Positions 43,445 through 53,058 of a stretch of DNA of 64,000 nt are shown here, in pieces. This DNA is from Bacteroidetes bacterium UBA1312. GTDB taxonomy: Bacteria > Bacteroidota > Bacteroidia > Chitinophagales > Chitinophagaceae. Position 1 is the stretch's first letter. Every line of letters starts with the position of its first letter. The DNA lies in the NCBI GenBank assembly GCA_002307135.1, contig DBTQ01000036.1, positions 186,001-250,000 on the forward strand, in the 5' to 3' direction. The position numbers and the translations under genes are program-made. The notes under the pieces were generated by a model. That model saw only the letters and a list, made by a program, of their open reading frames with translations. It was not told where the DNA came from and did no database searches.

Positions 43445-46252
43445 TTGAAGGTATTAGTAATTGTTTTATTTATTTTATTTTCATATTCTCTTTATGGGCA
43501 AGAGCATAAGGATCGTATTATTGATGCTACCAAGTATGCGCTTTCCAACAGTAATGATGTTATTAATACGGTTAATGTTTTAGATAGTTTATCATATACC
43601 TATGCTGCCATCAATCCGCAGGAGGGTATCAAGTATGGGCAGCAGATGCTTCTTTTGTCGGAGCAATTGGGTTTTGAACAGGGGGTAGCTACAGCCAGTT
43701 CCAATATCGGTGTCAACTATGCCGAGTTGTCGGATTTCCCCAATGCATTGAGTTACGATTTTAAAGCGTTGAAGTTGTGCACCAATGCCGGCAATAAAAA
43801 GGGGATGGCTTGCAATTTGGTCAATATCGGGCTGGTGTATCTGGCTCAAACAGATTTTGCGCGGGCACTCAATTATTTTTATAAGGGGTTGCGGATTTAT
43901 GAAGAGCTGTCCGATCAAAAGAATATTGCTGCTACTTTAAATAATGTGGGTAATGTTTATCTGGTGCAGAAGAATTATCCCAAAGCGGCACAAAATTATC
44001 AGCAGGCATTAAAAATTTATCAAACACTTCATTTTATTGATGGTACAGCTATTTGTCTGGGCAACCTAGGTGTGGTCTGTAAGGAACAAGGCAATTATAG
44101 GAAGGCGCTGGACTATCATTTGGAGGCCTTGGCAGCACTGAAGCAATCGAATAATAAATATGCACTGCAAACAAATCTTGCTGATATAGGTATTATATAT
44201 CGGCATTTAAACAATTATACGGAAGCACTGGCGTATCAGTCTATGGCTTTGTCCATGAGCGAGGAGTTGGGTAATCAACAAAATATTGCGCTCAACTTGG
44301 GCAATATCGGGGAAACGTATTTGGCTATCGGCACCGGCAATGCCGATACGTTCCATTCCAATGGTTTGATAAAGCGGGGGAAGCAAAATAATTTGCGGAG
44401 CGCTGTTGATTTTTTGCAGCGTGCAATAGCGGTTTGCAAAACCACAAGTTATAATAGTGCACTGATCGAATTTAACAGTTGCCTGGCAGATGCCTATTAT
44501 CAGTTGGGTAAGTATCAGCTGGCATTTGATGTATTGAAGGACAAAGAGTTGTTGAGCGATTCACTTTTTTCGCCGAAAAAAATGGGTGAAATGACGCGGG
44601 TAGAGGTCAAGCGTGCGCTCGAACTTAAAGACAAACAGTTAATAATAGACCAGCAGAATGTAGAGTTGCGAAAGCATAATGTTTTAATCTACATTTTCTT
44701 TGCGATTACGCTTGTGCTTATCCTCATTATTGCCACCAATTATTTGTATGCTTTCCGAAAGTCAAATTTGCATCTGGAGAAGGAAAATAGGGAAACGCTG
44801 AGTCTGCTGCTGGAGGCACAGTTTTTGGCTAAAGTAGGCAGCTGGAATGTGGATGTGGCTAAAAATGAGATCTACTGGTCGGAAGGTACCCGTATTACTT
44901 ATGGTGTGGATAAGGATTTCAAACCCAGTTTTGAAGCTTTTATATCGATGATACACCCGGAGGATCGGGATCGTATTGTAGCAGGAATAATGGATGGGCA
45001 GAAAACGGGCAAAACAGTTAAGTATATTTTTCGGATTGTACGACCCGATGGCGGTATAAGGGTGCTGAACGGCATTACTAAATTTGAACTGGGTAAAGAC
45101 GGGAAGCCCACTCGGGTTTATGGTATATCGCACGATATTACGGAGCTTAACCTTGCAGAAGAAACGCTCCGAAAGTCGGAAGCCAATATTAAGACCATTT
45201 TCGACAATACAGATACGGCTTATATTTTGGTCGATGCTCAGTTGAATATTATTTCGTTCAATAAACCGGCTCAGGAATTTGCTCAGGAAATGCTGCAGCT
45301 TGCTTTGTCTGGCGGCAATCCTATTTTGTTCTATTTTCCTGAAGAGGATCGGGTAGCAGTGAGTCAACAGTTTGACCGGGTGTTGGGGGCGGAGAGTATC
45401 AGTTTTGAATCGAAATACACTAGCCACAATGCTACTGAAAAATGGTACGAGTTTCATTATATTCCTGTACTGTTTTTCGACAACAATGTTTCTGCTATTA
45501 TTATGTCCGTTATGGATATTACGAAACGCAAAAGGTCGGAACAGCTGACCAAAGAGCTTGTTGACAATTTACAAAAAAAGAACAACGATCTCAATCAGTT
45601 TGCTTATATCATTTCGCACAACCTCAGAGCACCAATAGTGAAGGTACTAGGCCTTGCGGGATTATTTAATAAAGAGGATGCCTTTGATGACAATAAAAAG
45701 ATAGTCGGTTATATTGCTGAAGAAGTGAGCCGGCTGGACAAAATTATTAAAGACTTGAATGATATTATTGCCATTCGGGATGTGCGTTACGATGCCAAGG
45801 AGCTTGTCGTTTTTCAGGATAATGTTAATTTGATTACAGATGTTTTAAAACAACAGATTAAAGCGGCCAATGTGACGATCTCCACCCACTTTGAGGTAAC
45901 GGATATAGCTACTGCAAAGGCTTATTTGTATAGTATCATGTACAACCTGATGTCCAATGCCATCAAATACCGTTCACCCAACAGGCCATTGCATATTGAT
46001 GTGGCTACAAAAGAAGAGGATGGTATGATCAGGTTGTCGGTAGCAGACAATGGTATGGGTATTGACTTGAATAAATATGGCGATGAGCTCTTTGGTTTGT
46101 ATAAAAGATTCAATAGTAAAAACATAGAAGGTAATGGACTCGGGTTGTACTTAGTAAAGACCCAAGTGGCGTCGTTAGGCGGTTATATACGGCTCAATTC
46201 TGAAATAGATAAAGGAACTACGTTTTATATTTATTTACCCAAAAATCAATAA
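43445..46252 (+). CDS. TPR-PAS-PAS sensor histidine kinase
   Basis: 935 residues from a TTG at 43445, the only start giving the signal sequence (VLVIVLFILFSYSLYGQ). Six or more TPR units with N-x-G-x2-Y spacing fill about 40-330, likely outside the cytoplasm. A membrane helix near 415-435 is followed by two PAS domains (about 450-565 and 580-690). The H-box is ISHNLRAP with H725. The ATPase domain has NAIKYR, DNGMGI and GNGLGLYLVK. It should autophosphorylate H725 and pass phosphate to the response regulator gene starting three bases later. The stimulus is unknown. Confidence 0.93.
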   Translation: MKVLVIVLFILFSYSLYGQEHKDRIIDATKYALSNSNDVINTVNVLDSLSYTYAAINPQEGIKYGQQMLLLSEQLGFEQGVATASSNIGVNYAELSDFPNALSYDFKALKLCTNAGNKKGMACNLVNIGLVYLAQTDFARALNYFYKGLRIYEELSDQKNIAATLNNVGNVYLVQKNYPKAAQNYQQALKIYQTLHFIDGTAICLGNLGVVCKEQGNYRKALDYHLEALAALKQSNNKYALQTNLADIGIIYRHLNNYTEALAYQSMALSMSEELGNQQNIALNLGNIGETYLAIGTGNADTFHSNGLIKRGKQNNLRSAVDFLQRAIAVCKTTSYNSALIEFNSCLADAYYQLGKYQLAFDVLKDKELLSDSLFSPKKMGEMTRVEVKRALELKDKQLIIDQQNVELRKHNVLIYIFFAITLVLILIIATNYLYAFRKSNLHLEKENRETLSLLLEAQFLAKVGSWNVDVAKNEIYWSEGTRITYGVDKDFKPSFEAFISMIHPEDRDRIVAGIMDGQKTGKTVKYIFRIVRPDGGIRVLNGITKFELGKDGKPTRVYGISHDITELNLAEETLRKSEANIKTIFDNTDTAYILVDAQLNIISFNKPAQEFAQEMLQLALSGGNPILFYFPEEDRVAVSQQFDRVLGAESISFESKYTSHNATEKWYEFHYIPVLFFDNNVSAIIMSVMDITKRKRSEQLTKELVDNLQKKNNDLNQFAYIISHNLRAPIVKVLGLAGLFNKEDAFDDNKKIVGYIAEEVSRLDKIIKDLNDIIAIRDVRYDAKELVVFQDNVNLITDVLKQQIKAANVTISTHFEVTDIATAKAYLYSIMYNLMSNAIKYRSPNRPLHIDVATKEEDGMIRLSVADNGMGIDLNKYGDELFGLYKRFNSKNIEGNGLGLYLVKTQVASLGGYIRLNSEIDKGTTFYIYLPKNQ

Positions 46253-46254
46253 AC

Positions 46255-46635
46255 ATGGAAATGTTCGACAACATCTTTTTGATAGATGATGATGCAATAA
46301 TCAATTTTATTACGATGAGAATATTGAATATGGCGGGTATTGCAAAAAATGTTGTGGCATTTGATAATGCACCTGATGCATTAAAGATGATTGAAGAACG
46401 TGCGGATAGTGCTACTAATGATCTCCTGTTTTTGGACATCAATATGCCCGATATGGATGGGTGGGCGTTTCTGGATGTATTTGAACGATTACCCGAACAG
46501 ATTACCCGAAATTATAAAATAGTTATGCTCAGCTCTTCCATCAACCCACACGATATGGAACGGTCGAGAAGCTATAAATCGGTCAAACAATTTATTTCAA
46601 AACCATTCAGTATAGACCAACTCAATATTGTGTAA
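46255..46635 (+). CDS. Single-domain response regulator
   Basis: 126 residues, receiver domain only. Acidic pocket DDDA near 9-12, phospho-acceptor D61 in LDINMPDMDG, the switch Ser in MLSSSIN and the conserved lysine in ISKPFS. There is no DNA-binding or enzymatic output, so it must act through a partner. It starts three bases after the TPR-PAS kinase stop, making them an obvious pair. The pattern -NMPDMDGWAFL- is typical of Bacteroidota CheY-like regulators of this kind. Confidence 0.93.
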   Translation: MEMFDNIFLIDDDAIINFITMRILNMAGIAKNVVAFDNAPDALKMIEERADSATNDLLFLDINMPDMDGWAFLDVFERLPEQITRNYKIVMLSSSINPHDMERSRSYKSVKQFISKPFSIDQLNIV

Positions 46636-46718
46636 AATGAGGAATGCTTTGTCGTATCTGCCTGTTTGGGTACTGCATTGTTTGTATTTTTGTCAGTATT
46701 CAACTGGTCAAATAGTGT

Positions 46719-47354
46719 ATGGATCCTTATAAGGTAACGATAGCAACATGGAATGAGCTTGCCCTCCTGTATGAGGAAAAGTTTATGGATATGGTACTCT
46801 ACAACGATACGTATGATGTTTTCTGCGGGCTTGTGCCAACACATGGCGCTTCAATATTGGAAATCGGTTGCGGACCAGGCAATATTACCCGTTATCTGTT
46901 GTCCCAAAGGCCTGATTTTAAAATATGGGCAACTGATGTAGCTCCCAATATGATTGAACGGGCTCAGAAAAACAATCCGGCAGCCGAATGTATTGTGTTG
47001 GATTGCCGGCAAATTGGCTCTTTGAACAGGACCTTTGATGCAGTTGTCTGCGGTTTCTGCCTGCCTTATTTGTCGAAAGAGGATGCCGCACAAATGATTT
47101 GTGATTGTGCGGCATTGCTCAAAAAAGATGGGATACTGTATTTCAGTGCAATTGAAGGCGAGTATAGCCGTTCGGGTTATGAAACGGGTAGCAGCGGTCA
47201 ACTCAAAGCGTATGTGTACTATTATGAGGAGGCTATACTGATGGAAATGCTACAGCAAAACTCATTTGAATTACTCAACCTCAGTCGTAAGTATTATACC
47301 GCAGTACACGGCAACACCTCCTGTCATCTGATCTTTATGGCCAGAAAAAAATAA
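46719..47354 (+). CDS. Class I SAM-dependent methyltransferase
   Basis: 211 residues. Motif I is ILEIGCGPGNITRYLL near 47; an acidic TDVAPNMIE after strand 2, then CIVLDCRQIGSL and FDAVVCGFCLPYL near 108 make the fold complete. The C-terminal RHS-free SCHLIFMARKK end lies in a 71-base stretch that is repeated at 48194. Likely acts on a small molecule; the substrate is unknown. A possible -7 element TATTTTTG lies at 46685-46692. Confidence 0.88.
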   Translation: MDPYKVTIATWNELALLYEEKFMDMVLYNDTYDVFCGLVPTHGASILEIGCGPGNITRYLLSQRPDFKIWATDVAPNMIERAQKNNPAAECIVLDCRQIGSLNRTFDAVVCGFCLPYLSKEDAAQMICDCAALLKKDGILYFSAIEGEYSRSGYETGSSGQLKAYVYYYEEAILMEMLQQNSFELLNLSRKYYTAVHGNTSCHLIFMARKK

Positions 47355-47387
47355 GACGAGTGGCTGCTATATAAATATTTCGCCGGC
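47317..47387 (+). repeat. Perfect 71-bp direct repeat, left copy
   Basis: Identical to 48194-48264 in every base. It covers the last 13 codons of the methyltransferase gene (with its stop). The repeat as a whole also contains the sequence that forms the end of the lyase gene in the right copy. Confidence 0.97.
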
Positions 47388-47389
47388 AG

Positions 47390-48028
47390 TTAATTTCTCC
47401 TTCTATAAATAGATGAAACATGTCCTACGTCAGAAGACCCTGCGGCAATCGCAAACCCCCATCTATTTACACTATAGTCCAATATGAGGTCGTTTCCGGA
47501 TATACTCATTCTGGCTCGTTCAAAATTATAGCCAAATACCAATGGCACAAAAGGGTAAATAAAGACCTTTGGTCGTACATAAAAATATCCGTTTTTAAAT
47601 TTCCCATGAACGATTTTTGAGAAAATAAATCTGTCGTTATGGTACAAACTCAAGGTCAGTCGCTTTTTTGATCTCAATGCTATTTTAACCCATTGTTCTT
47701 TTGAATCAATACGTTTGTTATTGCTATCCCGCCACGTAGTTTCAGGTAATTTTCTAAATAGTTGGTTTAATATTGTGCATCGTTCAGTATCACTTTGTCC
47801 ATTGCCAGGAATATGTATTATTTTACCAACTGAAGCGTTGAAGCAATTTGCATATATGCCCTCCAATTTTTTGAGATCGTCTGCAGTTCTGATTTCGGTC
47901 TGAATATTTTTGTCGTTTATTTTAGACAAGGGTTTGCAACTTGTAGTCACAATTGTAAAAAACAATAAAAAAACGATTGCGTATTTTAGGCATTTTTCAT
48001 ACGTGGTACTGTTTCGCGTTATTGTCAT
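47390..48028 (-). CDS. Lipoprotein of unknown function, on an inserted segment
   Basis: 212 residues. A hydrophobic signal (YAIVFLLFFTIVTTSC) ends in a lipobox TTSC, so the mature protein is lipid-anchored in the envelope. The body is strand-rich, with GKIIHIPGNGQSD and YNFERARMSISGNDL segments. No family recognised. It is the only gene in the 806 bases between two perfect 71-bp repeats, lies in minus orientation between two convergent genes and is more AT-rich than either. No transposase or integrase accompanies it. Confidence 0.72.
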   Translation of the reverse strand: MTITRNSTTYEKCLKYAIVFLLFFTIVTTSCKPLSKINDKNIQTEIRTADDLKKLEGIYANCFNASVGKIIHIPGNGQSDTERCTILNQLFRKLPETTWRDSNNKRIDSKEQWVKIALRSKKRLTLSLYHNDRFIFSKIVHGKFKNGYFYVRPKVFIYPFVPLVFGYNFERARMSISGNDLILDYSVNRWGFAIAAGSSDVGHVSSIYRRRN

Positions 48029-48193
48029 TGTGTCTGTAATAGAATTTCGTTAAGTGAATGTAATACAAATGCTAAATAGTTGTACAAAACTAGAGCACTT
48101 GCTCATAAGCCCATGATACAAAATTCATGTTGAAATTCGTATCAACAAGTATTGAAGAAAAATTGTAGGTTAATCCCGTCTTACCTAAAATAG

Positions 48194-48264
48194 CCTCCTG
48201 TCATCTGATCTTTATGGCCAGAAAAAAATAAGACGAGTGGCTGCTATATAAATATTTCGCCGGC
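48194..48264 (+). repeat. Perfect 71-bp direct repeat, right copy
   Basis: Identical to 47317-47387. Its last 21 bases encode the end of the HMG-CoA lyase gene (48244-48264, minus strand), while its left part repeats the end of the methyltransferase without its upstream codons. Confidence 0.97.
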
Positions 48265-49101
48265 TATGCGGAATGCTTCGTTGAATGCTGCTTTGTTGAG
48301 TCCTAAATCAATATCATTGCCGGCGCACCAGTAGAGCAGATTTTCGGTAGCAATATTGCCCACCAACTCATCTTCTGCCATGGGGCAGCCGCCGATCCCT
48401 TTTATAGAACTGTCGAAACGAAGGCAACCATTGTCGTATGCCGTTTGTATCTTTTCTTCCCAGGTAGCACTATCTGAATGGAAATGCGCACCAATATGCA
48501 AGTCTTTGAACTCGGGTATTAGGTGCTTGAAGATATAAGCAATATTGTCGGGCTTGGCCACACCCACCGTGTCGGACATGGCTATGGTGCGGATGCCGAG
48601 CTGTGCCAATCGATCCACCCAGTCTATAGCTACCTGTGCATTGTAAGCATCGCCATAAGGGTTGCCAAAACCCATAGATATATATACCACCAGTTCCTTG
48701 CCATGCTGCACACAGAGCCGTTGTATTTCCTCTACCTGTGTGAGCGATTGTGCAATCGTCTTATTGGTATTGCGGAGTTGAAAAGTTTCGGATATGGAGA
48801 AGGGAAATCCCAAATAGCTGATCTCGTCGTACTGTATGGCCTCTTCGGCACCACGCGTATTGGCAATAATGGACAGTAGCTTTGTGTTTACACCATCCAG
48901 CTGCAACTGAGGTATCACCTCTTTAGTATCTGCCAGCTGTGGTATAGCCTTTGCCGATACAAAAGATCCAAAGTCGAGCACATCAAAACCTACCTGCAAC
49001 AGTTTATTGAGGTAGCGCACCTTATCGACAGTAGGTATAAAGTGTGCCCAGCCTTGCATCGCGTCGCGGGGGCATTCTATAAGCGATATCTTGTTCGTCA
49101 T
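48244..49101 (-). CDS. Hydroxymethylglutaryl-CoA lyase
   Basis: 285 residues. The DRE-TIM opening LIECPRDAMQGW carries the catalytic Arg-Asp pair. Further on are HSDSATW and GGCPMAEDELVGN, where the flexible-loop cysteine of the family lies. It cleaves HMG-CoA into acetoacetate and acetyl-CoA, usually for leucine breakdown. Its stop lies in the right 71-bp repeat, convergent with the methyltransferase before the insertion. The mqnA gene starts upstream on the same strand with an 18-base gap. Other HMG-CoA-lyase-like functions cannot be excluded. Confidence 0.88.
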   Translation of the reverse strand: MTNKISLIECPRDAMQGWAHFIPTVDKVRYLNKLLQVGFDVLDFGSFVSAKAIPQLADTKEVIPQLQLDGVNTKLLSIIANTRGAEEAIQYDEISYLGFPFSISETFQLRNTNKTIAQSLTQVEEIQRLCVQHGKELVVYISMGFGNPYGDAYNAQVAIDWVDRLAQLGIRTIAMSDTVGVAKPDNIAYIFKHLIPEFKDLHIGAHFHSDSATWEEKIQTAYDNGCLRFDSSIKGIGGCPMAEDELVGNIATENLLYWCAGNDIDLGLNKAAFNEAFRIAGEIFI

Positions 49102-49119
49102 TGTCGTAATTGTTAAAGA

Positions 49120-49878
49120 CTATTCTGCGATCATGCTCAAAAATAAATCTAATCCTTTGAGCTTTTCCGCATCCAATAGGTAATGAATATTTTCGGTGTA
49201 GTAAGTTTTCAAATCGTATTCCGGGAAATAATTTTCGGCCACCACATCGTCTATATGCAGCAGTCCATAAGCATTGGCCTTGTTGAACGCCTCTTTGAAC
49301 GCTTCGGGCAACTCCTTGTTGGCTACCCATGCCGCAAATACAAAGGGCAAACCGGTAAGTGCCTTCCAGGCTACCGACAAATCATACACATAAACAAAAT
49401 TGTTTAATTGCTGCAAAGCTCTGTCGCCGATAATAACAGCTGCAGTGCTGCCTCCTATATGGTGGATATAATCGGGCTCGGCTGGCAAAAAGGTGACTTC
49501 CTTTTTCCAATACTGCTCAAACAACAATCTGGTGAGTCTTACAGAAGTACGCGACTGATAGTCGAGATAAACCGTTTTAATGTCTTCGATGGGCACTTGG
49601 CTAAACAGGGCTACAGACACTACATTGGCATCGGCAGCTATACCATAGTCGCTAATGATATTGGCCCCATGGATAAAGGGTATGGCGGCTACGGGCAATA
49701 GTGCCAAGTCTATCTTCCCTTCGTTCAGGCTTTGTGCGAGTTGGGCCGGATATTCGAGCACCATATCTATGTCGTTCATCACTTCGCTGCGTTCTATTCC
49801 GTAGAGCAATGGTTTGGTATTGAGATAACTTACTGCAGCAACTTTTATTTTGGCTTCCAACTGATTACTTTTGCGCAC
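49120..49878 (-). CDS. mqnA: Chorismate dehydratase MqnA (futalosine pathway)
   Basis: 252 residues. Features: VAAVSYLNTKPLLYGIE at the start, EYPAQLAQSLNEGKIDLALLPVAA, and the middle SRTSVRLTRLLFEQYW and GGSTAAVIIGDRAL blocks of the MqnA/MqnD periplasmic-binding-like fold. It converts chorismate to 3-enolpyruvyl-benzoate, the first step of futalosine menaquinone synthesis, and so implies that pathway here in place of the MenF/D route. It is upstream of the lyase on the same strand. Confidence 0.9.
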   Translation of the reverse strand: MRKSNQLEAKIKVAAVSYLNTKPLLYGIERSEVMNDIDMVLEYPAQLAQSLNEGKIDLALLPVAAIPFIHGANIISDYGIAADANVVSVALFSQVPIEDIKTVYLDYQSRTSVRLTRLLFEQYWKKEVTFLPAEPDYIHHIGGSTAAVIIGDRALQQLNNFVYVYDLSVAWKALTGLPFVFAAWVANKELPEAFKEAFNKANAYGLLHIDDVVAENYFPEYDLKTYYTENIHYLLDAEKLKGLDLFLSMIAE

Positions 49879-49904
49879 AAAGATACGATTAAGAGTAGAT
49901 ACAC

Positions 49905-50381
49905 ATGTCGCAACAACTGAGCATTTATACGGATGGTTCGTCGAGGGGTAACCCCGGACCGGGAGGCTACGGAGCTATATTATTTTGGGGTAATCAACAG
50001 AAGGAATTGTCGCAAGGATACAGGCGTACAACGAATAACAGGATGGAGTTGATGGCAGTGATAGCAGCCTTGCAAGCCTTGAAAAAACCGGGGGTCGATA
50101 TAGTTATCTATAGCGACTCGTCGTACGTAGTGAATGCCGTAGAGAAGAAATGGCTGAATAATTGGTTGCGGATTAATTTTAAGGACAAGAAGAATGCAGA
50201 TTTGTGGCGGTTGTATGCTGAACTGGCTAAACCGCATAAGGTAAAGTTTGTATGGGTGAAGGGACATGCCAATAATCCGTACAATAACCGCTGCGATGAG
50301 CTGGCTACCGCCGCAGCCGATAGCAGGAACTGGATAGAGGATACGGGTTTTGAGCAGGAAGCGAGTGGGGCATTGGTATAG
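49905..50381 (+). CDS. rnhA: Ribonuclease HI
   Basis: 158 residues. Catalytic acidic residues lie in IYTDGSSRGNPG (D10), RMELMAV (E48), YSDSSYV (D70) and RCDELA (D130-ish); the basic protrusion KKWLNNWLRINFKDKKNADLW is present and tells it from archaeal types. It cuts RNA in RNA-DNA hybrids in the cytoplasm. It is divergent from mqnA with only 26 bases between start codons. Confidence 0.96.
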   Translation: MSQQLSIYTDGSSRGNPGPGGYGAILFWGNQQKELSQGYRRTTNNRMELMAVIAALQALKKPGVDIVIYSDSSYVVNAVEKKWLNNWLRINFKDKKNADLWRLYAELAKPHKVKFVWVKGHANNPYNNRCDELATAAADSRNWIEDTGFEQEASGALV

Positions 50382-50406
50382 CTAACCGTTTAATTAAATA
50401 TCTTTG
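50375..50406 (+). promoter_or_regulatory. Promoter of the MBOAT gene
   Basis: TTG at 50375-50377 and perfect TATCTTTG at 50399-50406, 21 bases apart. It overlaps the end of rnhA and lies 46 bases before the MBOAT ATG. Confidence 0.7.
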
Positions 50407-50452
50407 GCCGAACAATGTAAATCCCCAGTGTCCCTGAAAGCAAAAGCGTTAT

Positions 50453-51880
50453 ATGGTATTTAGTAGTATCAGTTTTATTTTTTATTTCTTGCCTCTGTTT
50501 TTGTTGTTGTATTTTTTGGTTGGCCAAAAATATAAGAACACAGTGATCCTGATCGGGAGTATTTTTTTTTATGCCTGGGGGGCACCTCGTTTTATTTTTG
50601 TTATACTGGGTACTACGGTGGTCGATTTTTATGTGGTGCGTACTATGGATGCGGCCGAGTCGAGGCGTAAGCGGATTGCTTTGCTGGTGCTTTCGTTGTC
50701 CATCAATCTAGGTTTGCTGTTCTATTTTAAATATTCCAACTTCTTTGTCGATAATTTGAATTATCTGTTGCATTCGCTGGGTACAGGGGAGCTGAAATGG
50801 GCTAAGATATTGCTGCCTATTGGTATCTCTTTTTATACGTTCGAAACGTTGACGTATGTTATAGATGTATATCGCAGGATACACCGGCCGCTCAAAAACT
50901 TCTGGGATTATCAATTGTATATCATACTGTTCCCAAAGCTCATCGCCGGTCCCATTATCCGCTACCACGATATTGCAGACCAGATCTACGATAGGAGTGC
51001 CTATGAAACCTCAGAATATCGCTTGCGGGGTATGTATCGTTTTTTTCTTGGCTTGGGCAAAAAGGTATTGATCGCTAATGTGATGGGTGCCAATGCCGAT
51101 GCGATTTTCGGGTTGCCTACACAGGAGCTGAGTACGGGTACAGCTTGGTTAGGCGCATTGAGTTATACTTTTCAAATCTATTTCGATTTTTCGGGTTACA
51201 CAGATATGGCTATCGGTATAGCGTTGATGATGGGTTTCCGTTTCCCGGAAAATTTCAATAATCCTTATACGGCAGTGTCTATTACGGACTTTTGGCGGCG
51301 CTGGCATATTTCGCTGGGTAGCTGGATGCGCAATTATTTGTACATACCGCTGGGTGGTAATAAGGTGAAGACAAAGGGACGTTTGTACCTCAATCTCTGG
51401 CTGGTGTTTTTGGCATCGGGTTTGTGGCATGGCGCAGCATGGGGGTTTATTATCTGGGGTGCGTATCATGGTTTGTTTCTAGTGATAGAACGTTCCTTTT
51501 TGTCGAAATGGCTGGCGAAACTGGGCAAGCTCTCCTTTGTGTACACCTTTTTTATTGTGATGATTGGTTGGGTGTTTTTTCGTCTGGAGCATTTCGGGCC
51601 TTCAGTTCAGTTTCTTCGGCGTATGTTTGGCAACTACGCTGGCGTGGGCAATACCTGGTATGCCGATAAGGAGTTTATTTGCCTGATGGTAGTGGCTGCT
51701 TTTTTCTCGTTTTTCACACTGGCTCCTGTTGGGCAGCGTATTCAGGATAAGGTGTATCATGCCGACTATACCATGCGTCGCCATTATTTGATGGCTTTTG
51801 CCACTTTATTGTTGTGTGTGGTTTGTGCCGGCCGTATTACTACTGCTTCGTTTAATCCGTTTATTTATTTCAGATTCTAA
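50453..51880 (+). CDS. MBOAT O-acyltransferase (AlgI-like)
   Basis: 475 residues, about ten membrane helices. Family motifs WRRWHISLGSWMRNY and GLWHGAAWGF, with the catalytic His at 326, are clear. AlgI-type proteins move acetyl groups across the inner membrane for exopolysaccharide O-acetylation. The adjacent periplasmic AlgX-like gene (four bases after its stop) supports this. The modified polymer is not known, as no polysaccharide synthase lies in the window. Confidence 0.95.
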   Translation: MVFSSISFIFYFLPLFLLLYFLVGQKYKNTVILIGSIFFYAWGAPRFIFVILGTTVVDFYVVRTMDAAESRRKRIALLVLSLSINLGLLFYFKYSNFFVDNLNYLLHSLGTGELKWAKILLPIGISFYTFETLTYVIDVYRRIHRPLKNFWDYQLYIILFPKLIAGPIIRYHDIADQIYDRSAYETSEYRLRGMYRFFLGLGKKVLIANVMGANADAIFGLPTQELSTGTAWLGALSYTFQIYFDFSGYTDMAIGIALMMGFRFPENFNNPYTAVSITDFWRRWHISLGSWMRNYLYIPLGGNKVKTKGRLYLNLWLVFLASGLWHGAAWGFIIWGAYHGLFLVIERSFLSKWLAKLGKLSFVYTFFIVMIGWVFFRLEHFGPSVQFLRRMFGNYAGVGNTWYADKEFICLMVVAAFFSFFTLAPVGQRIQDKVYHADYTMRRHYLMAFATLLLCVVCAGRITTASFNPFIYFRF

Positions 51881-51884
51881 AGCC

Positions 51885-53039
51885 ATGGAACTAAAAACAG
51901 CTAAAGGACGGATTTTCTTATTTTTATTCCTGGTACTTTGTGCGCCTTTGCTGCAGCAGCAATTGAAGCTCATAGACAGCGGTAAACTGGGGGGTGCTGT
52001 AAATGGTACACCCAATCCTGTTTTTTCGTGGAAGGGCTGGTGGAATGATTCTTTTCAGCTGCAAAAGAACGATTACCTCAATGACAGCATGGGGTTTCGT
52101 CAGGATTTTGTACGGATCAACAACCAGATCGATTATTCGTTGTTAGATAAGACCCATGCCCATGGAGTAGTAATCGGTAAGGATAAATATTTGTATGAAG
52201 ACAATTATATCCAGGCTTATTGCGGGGAGGGCTACCCCGGCGATTCGGTGATTCGTGTAAGGTTGCTAAAGTTAAAGGCGTTGCAGGATACGTTTGGTAA
52301 AATGGGAAAGCAACTGGTCGTTGCATTCGCTCCATCTAAAGCACGGTTTTATCCGGAGTTTTTTCCAAAAAATATGGAATGCAGTGGCAAGAATCCCAAT
52401 TTGTACAGTACACATATCCGACTCTGCGACTCGCTGGGCGTTCAATATATCAACTACAATGCCTGGTTCGTATCCATGCGCTACACTTCTAAAGACTTGC
52501 TTTTTTCGCGGCAGGGCATTCACTGGACCACTTTTGGTTCGTTGCTGGCAGCAGATAGTATGATAAGGTATCTGGAAAAGGTGAGGCATACAACACTGAG
52601 TCATCCCACATGGACCACCGTCAGCCATACAAAGTCTGCTGCAGATAATGACAAAGACATAATAAAGTCGTTGAATCTTATACTGCCGATAAAAAAAGAC
52701 GTGTTCAGCTACGCTGCAGATTTGCATTATAATACAGGAAAAACAAAGCCAAATACCATTTTTATTGGCGATAGTTTTATATGGACCTGGATGTATCTAA
52801 ACTTTCCGCATAATATTAGCAATACTTGGGAGTTCTGGTATTATTATAATGAAGTATATCTTTCCAACAAAGACGGTAAAGAGCGGCCTACGACAAGTAT
52901 CAAGGAGCATAACCGTAAGCAAGCGCTCCTAGATGCGGATTGTATTATTATACTCAATACAGAAATTAACCTGTCCCAGCTGGGTAATGGTTTTATAGAA
53001 GCTACTTACGATTTATATTTCCCTCATCTGATAAAATAG
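51885..53039 (+). CDS. AlgX/SGNH-like O-acetyltransferase partner
   Basis: 384 residues from the ATG at 51885 (the frame extends back to 51798 within the MBOAT gene). One N-terminal membrane segment (FLFLFLVLCAPLL) makes it inner-membrane-anchored, periplasmic. The SGNH/AlgX fold shows in FAPSKARFYPEFFP, GIHWTTFGS (H213) and FIGDSF (S297). It would receive the acetyl group carried by the MBOAT protein and pass it to a polymer. The four-base spacing to the MBOAT gene indicates coupled expression. Confidence 0.87.
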   Translation: MELKTAKGRIFLFLFLVLCAPLLQQQLKLIDSGKLGGAVNGTPNPVFSWKGWWNDSFQLQKNDYLNDSMGFRQDFVRINNQIDYSLLDKTHAHGVVIGKDKYLYEDNYIQAYCGEGYPGDSVIRVRLLKLKALQDTFGKMGKQLVVAFAPSKARFYPEFFPKNMECSGKNPNLYSTHIRLCDSLGVQYINYNAWFVSMRYTSKDLLFSRQGIHWTTFGSLLAADSMIRYLEKVRHTTLSHPTWTTVSHTKSAADNDKDIIKSLNLILPIKKDVFSYAADLHYNTGKTKPNTIFIGDSFIWTWMYLNFPHNISNTWEFWYYYNEVYLSNKDGKERPTTSIKEHNRKQALLDADCIIILNTEINLSQLGNGFIEATYDLYFPHLIK

Positions 53040-53058
53040 TTTTGCCCGTTTATACAAA

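Noticed and set aside
44762..45457. 231-residue minus-strand frame inside the histidine kinase
   Set aside because: Opposite-strand shadow of conserved PAS coding sequence.
47317..48264. Insertion sequence with target duplication
   Set aside because: The duplication is far longer than transposase target sites and the insert has neither transposase nor terminal inverted repeats.
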